Shown piece by piece: positions 47,898 to 58,556 of a stretch of 64,000 nucleotides of DNA. The notes under the pieces are model-generated. The model worked only from the letters and a program-made list of their open reading frames with translations, ran no database searches and was not told the DNA's origin. The position numbers and the translations under genes are program-made. How positions within the stretch are numbered: the first letter of the stretch is position 1; each line of letters starts with the position of its first letter. This DNA is from Epichloe hybrida. Lineage: Eukaryota > Ascomycota > Sordariomycetes > Hypocreales > Clavicipitaceae. The DNA is taken from positions 7,502,001-7,566,000 of the forward strand of contig JAFEKR010000001.1 of assembly GCA_019022495.1 (NCBI GenBank). The letters are read 5' to 3'.

Positions 47898-48702
47898 GTT
47901 GACGATGTGGTGCGACAATTGTGCCTGCTCGAAGCAGAAAGTGCATGAAAGTGCAAGTGGTATTTGTGATCCGTGGACGGGAGGGCCAACACCAAAGGCG
48001 TATTTGGCATTCTAGGGGAAGGTGTTCGGGTGGGCAGGCGAGAAGACTTGCTTATACGGAGTACAAGGCGATCGTGATGGATGGGAAAAAAGGTCCATTT
48101 GTGACGTCAACGTTTAACTGGCGCATTGCACAGCGCCGAGCACACGACCGTCGCGTCCGTTTGGTAGACCGAGTAAAATAGATCGCATCGGGGATGTATC
48201 AGATGAGACGGGAATGATTGAGATAATTCTTCATCTTGGTATTGCATGCTCACCAAAATATGGTCAAGACGGGGTTCTTTTCCGTTTGTCTGAGCCGCGT
48301 TGGCCTACTAGGGACAGTGAACGGTGGCGATTTTACATTTAAACACAATATCTCCGACGGCAATTTAAATTGTGAAAGAAGATCCGCATTTTCATTGCTT
48401 TCACCTCGTATCAACAACTGACAAATGCATTTGCTGTTCTGGTGACGTCTCTATTCTTCAAAAGTCCCATTGTGGCGCTGGCGGACTCGATCCGAACCCA
48501 GCTTACATAATCCAGTTGCGAGACAAGTTAAAGTCGATGCATCGGTCATCCAGCTCGCGCCAATGTTTTTCCGGCAGGGCAAGCGGGTGGGATCCACTCA
48601 CGTGAGTGTCGCCTCCCGCACACAACCATTTGCCAAATTCCGCCAAAAACCCTCCGCTGCCTGACTCCCTCATCCACATCATCGCCAAATAAATCCATCA
48701 CC
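47898..48702. promoter_or_regulatory. Divergent promoter, PAF-AH / eS30
   Basis: 800 bp between divergent starts. It carries a CTCACGTGAG palindrome at about 48597-48606 (E-box-like CACGTG), about 100 bp upstream of the eS30 start, and a TACGGAGTA motif at 48054. No gene seen. Confidence 0.55.
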
Positions 48703-49133
48703 ATGGGTAAAGTTCACGGATCTCTCGCCCGTGCCGGTACGTACATAATATATCGACTCAAATTGTGACGGACTTTTGAAAAAAAAAAAAAATCCGACTG
48801 ACTCCTTATCTCCAGGCAAGGTCAAATCTCAGACCCCCAAAGTACGGATCTATCTGAATACTCTTCACCCCAGCGATCTTACCGTTTGCGCTCAACAAGC
48901 GACGATGAACTGACTTGTATTTCTTCTGGAACAATAGGTTGAGCCCCAGGAGAAGCCCAAGAAGCCCAAGGGTCGTGCCCTCAAGCGCGCCAAGTACATC
49001 CGACGATTCGTCAACGTTGTCGTCACTGGTGGCAAGAGAAAGGTGAGTAGGAACTGACGCTAGCGAAAAAAAAAAACAGGAAAAGGACATGCTGACTCAG
49101 GTACTTCAGATGAATCCTAACCCCGGCTCGTAA
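48703..49133 (+). CDS. RPS30: 40S ribosomal protein eS30
   Basis: Four small exons: 48703-48736, 48816-48841, 48938-49042 and 49110-49133, encoding 63 aa: [20 protein letters not shown], then [20 protein letters not shown] and a tail ending MNPNPGS. This matches fungal eS30 over its full length, without the ubiquitin-like FUBI fusion found in animals. Structural protein of the small ribosomal subunit near the decoding site. Donors are GTACGT, GTACGG and GTGAGT. The last intron has two AG acceptors (49100 and 49109) nine bases apart in the same frame; the distal one gives the canonical end. Confidence 0.95.
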
Positions 49134-49790
49134 AGAATTTGATATCGATCGGAGAGAATGTGATAGATTATGGGTGGGCAAAGTTGAGCAGGGCGCAATA
49201 CCGTTTTCCTTTATGGTTCACTGAAAAATCGCCGGGAAGGAACATGGAATCTATGTCGAGTCGATCGATAGGCTGAGCACCCCGCCTGTCACGACTGGGT
49301 GTGACGGAGCGAGACGGCTTAACTCGGCGTCAGGTGTCTTTCGTCAATACAACAACATTTATCCGCAGATGTGGTTAGTAGTATCCTCGCCGCATGATTC
49401 ACCTGCATACTGTACATGTTGTTTTGGCCTAATAATATACGCGATGACTCCTAAAACTCCCGTCGGAACACATTATCATGCGCGGCCAATTGTGGCCACG
49501 ACGCACACCACCCCTTCCTTACCCCCGAATTGCCAGTTCTGACCCCCCCAACACATGAAGCCGTACAGTACTGCAAATGTGTCGATTCATCAAAATTCAA
49601 AAACACAACAATGTTGGATCATCTGACGCGAAACGACTCGACAAGGCATGTTCAAATCACGTGACCTAATTTAAGCCCCACGTACAATCCCACCAGCTCC
49701 AAGAGCATCAAACCTCCCCAACCATTGCAAGTTAAAACCAATCTCCCCTTCCTTGCTCTCGAGTTGTCGAGAAACAGAAATCTGCTCATC
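49134..49790. other. eS30 3' UTR and Y14 promoter
   Basis: Tandem same-strand spacer of 650 bp. CT-rich leader before 49791. No gene seen. Confidence 0.6.
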
Positions 49791-50374
49791 ATGGCCGACG
49801 GAGAAATGGACGTCGATCAAGCGTCGTCCCCCTCTCGCAACGAATCCGAAATGCAAACGCACACCAAAGCCACCGCTGTGCGATCCATCGAAGGCTGGAT
49901 CATCATGGTCACCAACGTGCACGAGGAAGCTGACGAGGAGGCAATCCAAGACAAGTTCGGCGATTTTGGGGAGATAAAAAACCTACATTTGAACCTGGAC
50001 AGAAGGAGTGGTTATGTCAAGGTATGTTTAACATCAATGGCCCTTTTTTTTTCGAATGTTGAACCACAATGTAAAAATTGAGTTGAAATGGCAAGAATTG
50101 GTGGGGAAAAAAAAAAAAAATACTGATCAACTTTACGGTCTAGGGATACGCTTTGATCGAGTATGCCACGCTGGAAGAAGCCCGGGCGGCCATTGACGGC
50201 GCCCACAACACCAAGTTGCTGGACCAGGCTATCGTGGTGGACTTTGCGTTTGTGCGGCCCCCGCCTGGCAAAGGTGGGCGAGGAGGAGGGAGAGCCGGTG
50301 GTGATGGTGGCGGTGGTGGTAGGAGGCAAAGAAGTAGGAGTAGAAGCCCTGTGGCAAGGGAAGGGGATGAGTGA
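49791..50374 (+). CDS. Y14/RBM8A, exon-junction-complex RRM protein
   Basis: Exons 49791-50021 and 50144-50374; intron GTATGT, branch TACTGATC, CTAG; 153 aa. A single RRM (about 38-125): [20 protein letters not shown] as RNP2 strand and first helix, [18 protein letters not shown] containing RNP1 across the splice joint, and [17 protein letters not shown]. The C-terminus is RGG/GGR-rich then RSRSRS, as in Y14. Y14 pairs with Mago in the exon-junction complex deposited on spliced mRNA; here the RRM beta-sheet is expected to bind Mago rather than RNA (family knowledge). Presence fits the intron-rich gene structure of the window. Confidence 0.93.
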
Positions 50375-50699
50375 AATGAAAAAAGGGGAATGATACGAGG
50401 TTGGAAGAAGAAATGAAGAGGACAGGATCCGGAATCCTGTGGCCGATGTGCTGATTCCGGGAGATCGAGCAACGTCGGCGCGTGCAGTATTCGTGATGAG
50501 GTATTGTGAAGCCCACCACAACCAGCGCCGATTGGGACTTTGGCTGACTTGAACCAGAATGAAGTTGGCATGAGAATGCCACCCGTGGTCGACAACATGT
50601 CGAACTGCGTTCATGACTAGGTCCTGAGGGACGCGTTTTGCATAGCCACAACACGAGCAAGTTTTCAAAACCCTTGATGACGTCCATATTTTTTTGCGA
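50375..50699. other. Intergenic / decayed end of HET relic
   Basis: Short convergent spacer. No supported gene; readable traces of the HET relic fade out here. Confidence 0.5.
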
Positions 50700-51646
50700 A
50701 TGGAAAGACCGGTGATATTGGCTGGTTCGCCGTCACCCATGCTGTACACCATGTACGGGCCAGGCATATGTCCCATTGCACGTAGGCGCAGATCCGTAAT
50801 TCGATGCAGAGCCATCGCTCCCTCGTAAGCCTCCGCCTCCCTATGCGCATTGACACGAACGAAGGAAGAGAACGCGTTCTTCCCGTACCCTTGGAAGATG
50901 AGGTTCCGATTCGACACGTACGCCTTAGAAGCTAGCTACAATCTATGCCAATCTATTTCCAAATCGCCACACAGCACACGCACATCTGTGGCGTACACAA
51001 ATTCTTGTATAACCCATACACGTCGTAACCAAAGACGACGGAAGAATGCTCTTAGGGCTAACCAGCTCTTGTCGACGGGAGGCGGGAGCACAAAGCCGCT
51101 TCGGAAAGCAAGTTCCTACCCGATTTCTCCATCTGCGTGCGCGAAGTCGTCCAGGTGCTCTAAAGAATCTGCGATAGAGGGCAATAATTCAAGAGCGGCT
51201 GACACGTCATTGGACTCGTCTCCCAAGTACACTTGCACACAGGCAGCAGTGCGGTAAATATCCGGCATGAGCTAAATCTACCCTCCCTTTTCCGTGTTTG
51301 TACTAGATTCAATTTGATTGATGCAGATTGCATCTGCCCATATCACTCGACGATGGTCTGCCAAGACTAGCTTGCGAAGGATGGAATGCAAGGTTTTAGT
51401 GATTTTGATGACGGAGTCTTTGCCACCGTCATCGCGAATCAGAAGCTCACACAGGGTTCTGTTATCACTTCCCAGGGATGATTCCAAGTACGCTGCCCTG
51501 CCGTCTTCTAGGCGTCAATAGGTCAAATAGGTTAATTTATAGTAGACAATGCTGCCGGAGAGTAATTGGTCGGAATCGTTTCTTGCGTCGAGATTCAGCA
51601 GACGAATCTCTCCTTTTTGTAGGGGGTGGTATTGGTATGCCGACAT
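50700..51646 (-). pseudogene. HET-domain (heterokaryon incompatibility) pseudogene
   Basis: Starts at ATG 51646 (MSAYQYHPLQKGEIRLL), the usual opening of HET proteins. After a possible 40-nt intron the frame reads TLCELLIRDDGGKDSVIKIT and RRVIWADAICINQ, the central HET motif. The next block LMPDIYRTAACVQVYLGDE is in another frame, after stops near 51262-51272. TAG ends it near 51120. A further block, FFRRLWLRRVWVIQEFVY.., again matches the HET R-x-W-V-x-Q-E element, then stops near 50945. Several frame breaks and stops but no AT-biased RIP pattern suggest an old indel-decayed gene. HET proteins trigger non-self incompatibility in fungi. Confidence 0.75.
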
Positions 51647-52297
51647 GACGTTCTTTTGACAACGAACTGTCTTGATCTATTTGTTCGTGGGGATCGCATA
51701 GGTCGAAGATTGGACGATAACAAAGCTCATGGCAAAGAGTTGTTACGGTCCATGCGTTCTCATCGTCGGGGTTCTTACATCAAATAATCGCATTTGGGAC
51801 CAGGTGGCTTCTCGACAACCAGCCATACAAAGACGGCTTTGATGGCGATCTGGGTGCAGGATCCGGAGAAATGGACAGCCCTCTGATGTTGCAGATTTCC
51901 CCGTCTGCAGACCAGATCAGCTCGATTCGAAAAGCTGTGCCGTTCGGTGCCTTGAAAGGAAAGGCATGCCATCAAACCTGAAATGCAACTTATTGCAAGC
52001 GTGCCAGGGAGGGGATTCCGTGGCAGGGATGCCAGCTTCATTCGTGAATCGTGATGCAAGCTGGTGTCAATTGGGACAGAATGCCCCCACTTCAGCTTGC
52101 TCCTTAGTGCTTACTAACTTGCGGAGTATCATTAGTCCTCTGATCCTCTACTAATTAATTGACCCTCGTCATCGCTACAACGACAATTCACGCTCGCCCA
52201 TCTTTAGTATTGCTTGTTGTTGCATTGCATGTAATTGGCACATTGCCGGCTCGGCCGCCCCAAATGGCGCCCTTGTTGCGTGTCTACCGCTGCCGTC
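51647..52297. promoter_or_regulatory. Spacer between HET relic and RTC1, includes a dispersed-repeat copy
   Basis: 650 bp. Bases 52051-52109 match 58499-58556 in inverse orientation. A short minus frame (52059-51775) is present without domain support. Confidence 0.5.
52051..52109 (+). repeat. Dispersed repeat, copy 1 (about 59 bp)
   Basis: GTGATGCAAGCTGGTGTCAA.. through ..CAGCTTGCTCCTTAGTG matches the reverse complement of 58499-58556 with only a few differences. Similarity stops sharply at both ends. Possibly the end of a shared transposable element. Confidence 0.75.
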
Positions 52298-55200
52298 ATG
52301 TATAATCGCGAGTCTAAGATTATGCGGAAGCTACTTGGCAAGGCCGCGCCCGACTCTGCGACAGGCGACTTGTCATCAATTGCCGGCACCACCACGTCAT
52401 CGATTCCCCCTTCGTTTCGTCCCTCCAAGTCGCAGGATGCTGTCTTCTCTGCTGGTGCTCCGATATCATGCTTCGACGTGTCGTCCGATCGACGCGCCGT
52501 GATCCTCGCCGGCCCTCACATCCTCAAGACTGTGGTCCTCGACGATCCAGCAAGCTCCAGCTTCATATTCAACGACGGAATTGACGTGCGAACAGCCATC
52601 ACAACACGGCAATCTACCGGGTCCCGCACGAATGTTATCGCAGATCAGCTCAACATCCGCGATGTAAAATGGCACAGCGGTTCCCATATCTATACCGCTT
52701 GCGCCAGCGGCAAGGTCTTCTCTTACGATCTGACGCGACTCGGTGCCGGGGAGGCTGAGCCTTTTGACTACATCTTGATGCATGAGGATTCGCGTCAGAT
52801 GAACAGCCTAGACATCAACCCCCATCTGCAGTCCTGGTTGTTGACTGGAGGACAAGACGGAACCGCCAGAGTTTTTGATTCCAACTCTCCGGCGCCAGCG
52901 AGACATGGCGTCACTTTCAGACAACGCTTTGCGCCTTTGAGATGCATTGATCCAATCAGACAGGTCAGCTGGTCCCCGAAGCAGGGCCATGAGATGGCTT
53001 GCTGTACAGATAGTGGTGTGGTTATGAAGTGGGATGTTCGACAACCCTCGAGACCGGTCCTCAGAATCAACGCACATGAAAAGGCATGCTCGACGATTGC
53101 GTGGCATATTGATGGGCTTCACCTCCTGAGTGCTGGATGGGATACCAAAATCCACATATGGGATCTGGGTAATTCGGCAGACAAACGACAAAAGCCTAAA
53201 TGGACAATTTCGGCACCTGCGCCTGTTGCGGCCGTCGCATGGCGCCCTGGACTCTGGTCGGCAAGCGCCCAAGCGAGAAGAGTTGCACAAGTAGCTGTCA
53301 CTTACGATGAGACAAGCAATCGCAAGTATGGCACCTCGGCCGTTCATATTTGGGATTTCGCAAGGCCGTCAATGCCATACAAAGAACTCGAGATCTTTGA
53401 GACCTCTCCATCAGCTATTCGGTGGCAGGATCAGGATATGCTATGGACTGTTGGGCAAGACGGAGCCTTTCATCAGAGTGATGTAGCTTTTGCACGCAAG
53501 GTTATTGATCGCCAGTCCACATCGGCCATGGCACTTTCACCCAGGGGGGACGCTTTCTTGTTTCTTGACGAACGTTCGAACTCGCATCGGCCACGATTTC
53601 ACGGAACACATCCGACCGAGATGATACACCGCGACCGCGCTACGTACGGCTCGAGCCTTAGTAATCCAGGTTTGAGCTTGAGTCGAAGTGACTCAGAGGA
53701 CGACGTTTTGGGCAGCTTTCTAGGCCCCCGTAGGAGGGTTACGGGGAAGAGAAGGCTGAGCGGGCGAGGCGGCGTGCCATTGAGCACCACGCCGCCATCC
53801 GGGGGAGCCTCGTTTCTGGACGACCTGAAGCAGAATCTCGGCTTGGAGCAATCGATCAACGTCACGGGGACATTCAAGCCCCAACAAGCCATGTCTTTTG
53901 GACACATACCTGCCGCTGTATCCGTACAAGTCTACCACTTCATGTCCAGCGCGTACCTGGACACGATAAAGATGGATCTTCCGTATGTTGAAGGCGGCAA
54001 ACATTTGATTGAACGAGTCGGAGACATGATGGAGCAGTTTGCCAAGACCTCCGAATTGGCCAACCTGTACCGCCTGGCACAGACTTGGCGCATTCTAGCA
54101 TATGCTATGAACATTCTCCTCAAGCGGCGAGCACAATATCACTTTGAGGTTCGGGTTGGCCGGTTTCAGAAGATGCACTTGGATGACGGGTCTAGAGGGT
54201 CAGACCGGTCAAAGCCCTTGGACATGTATGGCAATGGTGACGATGCCCCGAGACGTCCGTCGGCCCAGAGAGGTAGCGTAGACAGCCGCTTCCACTCCAT
54301 CCGTTCCCTACTGGCGGAAGAGATTGAGAGTACGTCCAATGTGCCCACTCCTGTGGCGCGACCAGCAGACAGCAGTAGCAGAAATATCAACACGGGTGAT
54401 TTTGGCCATGAAGAAATGACACATCCTCATGGTAAGAGATTATCACCGATCATGGAGCCCGAAAGTCTACATCTGGGACCTGCTGCCCATGGCTCCTTGA
54501 AGGAATCCAAGAGCCCACGGAAAAGGCTTGACTCGGAGCCCATCTCTGTGGGAAGTGGCCGAACAGGAGAGTCCGATACTTCCTATACTGAAGGCTATGA
54601 CTTCTATGATGCTGAAGTGTTGGCCAAAGCTATCGATGTGCCAATGACAGGGCGAAGAAACGGCGGTGGAGGACTTCCTTACCGGGGCAGGACAATCAGA
54701 CATGACTCGGATGAAAGCCTTGGACAGATGTTCTCCATATCGAGCGGGACCAGAAGATCCGGCAGAATGGGATCAAGTGGAGATGCCTTTGCACGTCCCG
54801 GCCTCATCAGGGAGCAATCCGACTTGGAGAGGGAAAGTGGTGCATCTAGTCAAGAGTCGCCCGTCGTATCAAAAACGCTGGCGGACCAGAACGGGCGATC
54901 AAGTCGACCTCGCGACTCCACGACGGAGGAAGTATTCATGATTTCGCAAACGACCAAAACAGATGAGAGCTACACTTCTCAGCAATCCTCCACTTTAAAG
55001 GATAAAGACGGGGATGACTCCAACGTCTCACCACGCAACTCTTTCCGAGGAATCGACAACGGATGGTCTGTGAGCCCCAAGAAAAAGGAGCCCATGTCAC
55101 CCCGACACGATCCACGACCTCATATCGTGGAAACGGACTATCTGCCGTGGAGCCACGATCCGCCTTATCCCCATCCACTGAGCACACAGGACTGGAGAGG

Positions 55201-56203
55201 AGGAGCCGTCTCTTCCAAATCCCCTCTGGATCCTTATAGTCTGGTGCGGCGAGCGTTGGACTTTGAATCGAAGACATCTGCCTTGCACGCATCCGCCATC
55301 ATCCTGCTTCTCAAGCCACTCGTGCCTGATTCCGTCATCGATAGTCACCGTGCAACCGCCATCCTACGACAGCACCACCGACGTCTGATGCAAATGAGCC
55401 TGTTCGTGGAAGCAGCCCTTCTTCGCAACATGTGTGTCCAGGGGTGGCCAGATGGATTGCCAGATTGGGGAGAAAACTACACTTCCGTTTTCAGCGGTGC
55501 TCAGCAAGGGGGCAAAGTTGGCTTGTTCTGTTCATCGTGCCGCAAGCCAAGAGAAGTCGACCCACGAGCCGGCGCCGAAGCGGTGTGGTCGTGTGAACGA
55601 TGCGGAATTGTCATGGCGCCGTGCTCAGTATGTGGCCACCGCGAAGCGGTGCGCCCTTCTCACATCCCAGCAGAGATAGTGCCATCCTCATCCGATGTCG
55701 AGTCAGAGATGTGGCTATCAGAGTGGTGGTATTGCCCGGGATGTGCGCACGGCGGCCATGCCTCGTGTCTACAGCTGTGGCATGGCGCATCCGAGACGGC
55801 ATCGCTGGCCGACCCATGCGTCAAATACAGCGACGGCTGCTGTCCCTCGGACGGATGCGGCCACGCGTGCCTACCTGGAAAATATCGCGGCGAAACCACG
55901 ACCGCACGGTCAGACGAACTGGGTCGTGCGGCACTCGACTCGTCCCGGGCAAGAGAGGAACGCAACAAACCTGGCAGCCGGGGCGGCAGCCGACGATCGA
56001 GTCCCGGGGCACCCTTTGAACGCAGCGTCAGAAGTGATGGAAACGACGTCCCACAGAGTAAAGCAGTCGGCATGGCACGGGAGGCGCTCAACAAAGGCAG
56101 CGGCGGGGGGATATTGAGCTCGAGCCCAGGACGAACGATTAGTACGACTGGCGACAGGGAGCGCAGGAAGAGCGTCAAATTTGCGAGGCAGGACCATGAG
56201 TAG
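52298..56203 (+). CDS. RTC1: RTC1/SEA2 (WDR24), SEACAT/GATOR2 subunit
   Basis: Subunit of the SEACAT/GATOR2 complex at the vacuole, which counters SEACIT/GATOR1 and so promotes TORC1 activity. Single exon from ATG 52298 (MYNRESKIMRKLLGK), 1,301 aa; the TTG extension upstream is not used. WD blades fill about residues 45-430 (IRDVKWHSGSHIYTACASGK, LTGGQDGTARVFD, IAWHIDGLHLLSAGWDTKIH, VHIWDFARP). A long disordered Ser/Arg-rich middle follows, then a helical block (DSVIDSHRATAILRQHHRRL). The C-terminal zinc/RING-like module has many Cys/His pairs (CSSCRKP, CERCGIVMAPCSVCGH, CPGCAHGGHASCL, CPSDGCGHAC). Its length and order match fungal RTC1. The 56050-56200 tail is Ser/Gly-rich. Confidence 0.94.
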   Translation: MYNRESKIMRKLLGKAAPDSATGDLSSIAGTTTSSIPPSFRPSKSQDAVFSAGAPISCFDVSSDRRAVILAGPHILKTVVLDDPASSSFIFNDGIDVRTAITTRQSTGSRTNVIADQLNIRDVKWHSGSHIYTACASGKVFSYDLTRLGAGEAEPFDYILMHEDSRQMNSLDINPHLQSWLLTGGQDGTARVFDSNSPAPARHGVTFRQRFAPLRCIDPIRQVSWSPKQGHEMACCTDSGVVMKWDVRQPSRPVLRINAHEKACSTIAWHIDGLHLLSAGWDTKIHIWDLGNSADKRQKPKWTISAPAPVAAVAWRPGLWSASAQARRVAQVAVTYDETSNRKYGTSAVHIWDFARPSMPYKELEIFETSPSAIRWQDQDMLWTVGQDGAFHQSDVAFARKVIDRQSTSAMALSPRGDAFLFLDERSNSHRPRFHGTHPTEMIHRDRATYGSSLSNPGLSLSRSDSEDDVLGSFLGPRRRVTGKRRLSGRGGVPLSTTPPSGGASFLDDLKQNLGLEQSINVTGTFKPQQAMSFGHIPAAVSVQVYHFMSSAYLDTIKMDLPYVEGGKHLIERVGDMMEQFAKTSELANLYRLAQTWRILAYAMNILLKRRAQYHFEVRVGRFQKMHLDDGSRGSDRSKPLDMYGNGDDAPRRPSAQRGSVDSRFHSIRSLLAEEIESTSNVPTPVARPADSSSRNINTGDFGHEEMTHPHGKRLSPIMEPESLHLGPAAHGSLKESKSPRKRLDSEPISVGSGRTGESDTSYTEGYDFYDAEVLAKAIDVPMTGRRNGGGGLPYRGRTIRHDSDESLGQMFSISSGTRRSGRMGSSGDAFARPGLIREQSDLERESGASSQESPVVSKTLADQNGRSSRPRDSTTEEVFMISQTTKTDESYTSQQSSTLKDKDGDDSNVSPRNSFRGIDNGWSVSPKKKEPMSPRHDPRPHIVETDYLPWSHDPPYPHPLSTQDWRGGAVSSKSPLDPYSLVRRALDFESKTSALHASAIILLLKPLVPDSVIDSHRATAILRQHHRRLMQMSLFVEAALLRNMCVQGWPDGLPDWGENYTSVFSGAQQGGKVGLFCSSCRKPREVDPRAGAEAVWSCERCGIVMAPCSVCGHREAVRPSHIPAEIVPSSSDVESEMWLSEWWYCPGCAHGGHASCLQLWHGASETASLADPCVKYSDGCCPSDGCGHACLPGKYRGETTTARSDELGRAALDSSRAREERNKPGSRGGSRRSSPGAPFERSVRSDGNDVPQSKAVGMAREALNKGSGGGILSSSPGRTISTTGDRERRKSVKFARQDHE

Positions 56204-56799
56204 CAGCGAGGTTGTATTATTGACTCGTACATTTGCTTGGCGTTGTGTAATACATGCGCACGTGTGTATGTTTATTGGCCTGGAACCATGCCGCTCAACA
56301 ACACCCCGGGCGGCACGCCATGTGGCATCAAGTTGCCGTTTCGGCCGAGCTTATTAACCGTACGAACTAGTGGTTCAAAGTGTCTGTGCGGCCACGGTGC
56401 CTCCCAAAGGGGGCCCAAAAGGGGCCCAAAAGGGGAAACACGAGCTCCTTGCTCATTTTGCAAGAACAGATAAGAACTGAAATGGAGCCGCACCAGGCTA
56501 CGGAACCGGAGTCGGTGCATCTTTGGTGATTCGTGAGAGTTGCGCCATTGGTTGTTTCCCGGCGGCCTTCATCTATGACCCATGATGCCATCATCTACCC
56601 ATGATGCTTTCATCTACGACCCATAATGGATTGATATCAAGAATCATATAAAGAGCCGGGACTCGCCCTCTTCTTCAAGTTTCGACAAGCCACTCGTTCA
56701 CCTTGCTCTTGATTTCACATTCACATTCCCAGATCAAACTCGTCAAACTCGTCAAACTCTCGCTTCTTCGCCGCCCCCCCGCCCCCCCCCCAAAAAAAA
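56204..56799. promoter_or_regulatory. Promoter of small secreted-protein gene
   Basis: Contains AAAGGGGCCCAAAAGGGG repeats near 56407-56435, three CATGATGCCATCATC-like units (56580-56625), a TATA-like CATATAAAG at 56645 and TCAAACTCG repeats (56733-56760) directly before the start. Confidence 0.55.
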
Positions 56800-57056
56800 A
56801 TGAAGCTCGTTCTCCTCTCTCTGTGTCTCTCTGCCGCGACGGCAACACCCATCCCCACCACACCGGTAAGTGTTTTCCTCTGGAACGCACGCCGAGACTC
56901 TTGAGTCGTGTTGCCTAACGTGCGAAGAAGGTATCCCTCATCGATTTCAAGGCGAGCGATATAAAAGTCCCCGTTAATGTGATGGGCTGGCAGACAGAAA
57001 AGGTGGACGCGCTGAATAAAATTCTTAGCGGCAACAAGGCATCGCACGGGCACTAA
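56800..57056 (+). CDS. Small secreted peptide, unknown
   Basis: Two exons, 56800-56865 and 56931-57056, 63 aa. Intron GTAAGT, branch TGCCTAACG, acceptor AAG. Exon 1 encodes a signal peptide (MKLVLLSLCLSAATATP) ending IPTTP at the splice; exon 2 reads VSLIDFKASDIKVPVNVMGW and ends KILSGNKASHGH. No cysteine lies in the mature part, which would be about 45 residues. The TATA-like box 150 bp upstream, pyrimidine/A-rich leader and good splice signals support a real gene although it is short. No family recognised. It could be a secreted effector-like or pheromone-like peptide, but no repeated KR processing sites are seen. Confidence 0.6.
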
Positions 57057-57855
57057 TTTCCCCCCTCATTCTCATCCTGCTCCGACTTGGAAGGGAAACG
57101 TACCCCACTGGTGCGGCGTGAATGTGAACAAGGCGGCCGGGAAGACTGGCTCTCCTTGCCGAGGGCCAGAAGGGACGCGGTGGACGGACGGCCTCACGGG
57201 AGGCGCTGAAAGGGCTAACGGGCACGCTGCGGTCTTTTCAGAAGGGGGTTAGTCAGGGGGAGGAGGGTCAGCAGAGAGAGTTGTTGTTGGCGTCTTGCGA
57301 AGTAGTAGACGACGGAGTCGTGTTGCGTTGGTTGTGCTGTCTAATTCTGTGACTAATTAGTTTTATTACATCCCCCCAATTTTTTACATATTTCCCGCAG
57401 CATCTTCACCAAGTAATATCGAGGTTTCGTGTGTTTCAAGGCCTTGGAACTTGCGTCCTGGGCTCAAAAGACAAGCAACGCTCACCGACCAACCCTGGAT
57501 TGGATGGCAGGCATCTGCGAGCGCATCGGCAGACGGGTAGACGGTAGACGGTAGACGGCTGAGACGAGGCGGCCCCCGTTCATTTCCGGGCCGCCGAGTT
57601 GCCGCGGCGAGTTGGTCCCGCCCGGGCTTGCCGGCCCATCCAGGGGTTGGTTGCAGTGAATCTCGGCTCTAGCAAAGCCCGTCTTGTATCCGTGAGGCGC
57701 TGTGTACGGGGCCATGAAGGGAGCCATAGGTGACGGGCCTTGTAAGCAATTGTAAGGTGCAATGTTGGCCGCGGGCAGCATTGAGTCTTGACGGATCTTT
57801 ATTAGGTCTATTGGGGAATTCCAGCACGCCTCCTGGGTTCTTACATGTACAAATA

Positions 57856-57971
57856 TCTCCTCAAGCGTGGTCCACCTCGTGGAGTCACGGTAACCGGGGT
57901 CTGTATGTATCCAATTAGTCATATAATTTGTAGACCTTACTGACTTACAAGGTGGACCATGCTTAAGGAGA
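57856..57971. mobile_element. 116-bp MITE-like element A
   Basis: TCTCCTCAAGCGTGGTCCAC at the left faces its near-perfect inverse (GTGGACCATGCTTAAGGAGA) at the right, with TA on both sides (57854-57855, 57972-57973). It encodes nothing. The TA target site suggests Tc1/mariner-type mobilisation. Confidence 0.8.
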
Positions 57972-58020
57972 TAGTAACATAATCTGGCATACATGTATGT
58001 AGTCCGTATAGTAGTCAGCA

Positions 58021-58266
58021 TCTCCTTGACGATTATCCACCTTGTGGGTGTATGGGGCCCGCGCGGGTACGCGTTGCTTATCTAAGATAATTAATAAGTG
58101 TAATATAGTGATTTATATTAAGGAAATTAATAGTATAATAATCATGTTTAGGCTACTTTACACCTGTGTATGTAAATCTATGTATGTACTTCCAATGCAC
58201 TTTTATCCGATTGGATACAGACCCTAGCTAACGTGACTTCACAAGGTGGATAACAAGTTGAGGAGA
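58021..58266. mobile_element. 246-bp MITE-like element B, same family as A
   Basis: Left TCTCCTTGACGATTATCCAC and right inverse of TCTCCTCAACTTGTTATCCA. Its inner right arm (GTCACG..GGGTCTGTATCCAAT, inverse) is shared with the left arm of element A. The flanking dinucleotides do not form a clean TA pair. Confidence 0.7.
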
Positions 58267-58498
58267 ATGCCATGCGGCTAGTTGAAAGGCTCCACCCTAG
58301 AAACGAGACGAATTTTCACGGACTATTATTAGAAAGAAAATAAGCGAGACAGGGGCTAGGATTAAAAGGCACCATTTATCACTAGTTAGTAGTACTAGTA
58401 ACCAATATTTCTAGAAGTAGATGTCGTTCTTTTATAACGCTATACAGTCTGACCCCTGAAATTATTTTACACCAACTACAAGCCCCACGCGGGGCGGT

Positions 58499-58556
58499 CA
58501 CTAAGGAGCAAGCTGAAGTGGGGCATTCTGTCTCCATTGACACCGGCTTGCATCAC
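58499..58556 (-). repeat. Dispersed repeat, copy 2
   Basis: Inverse-orientation match to 52051-52109 (CACTAAGGAGCAAGCTGAAG.. to ..GCTTGCATCAC). Similarity ends abruptly at both sides. Confidence 0.75.

Noticed and set aside
49791..50917. 301-aa minus frame opposite Y14
   Set aside because: Its first part is the HET relic and the rest is antisense to the Y14 second exon.
57482..58021. 179-aa minus-strand frame
   Set aside because: Runs through TIR element A and GTAGACG repeats; no domain.
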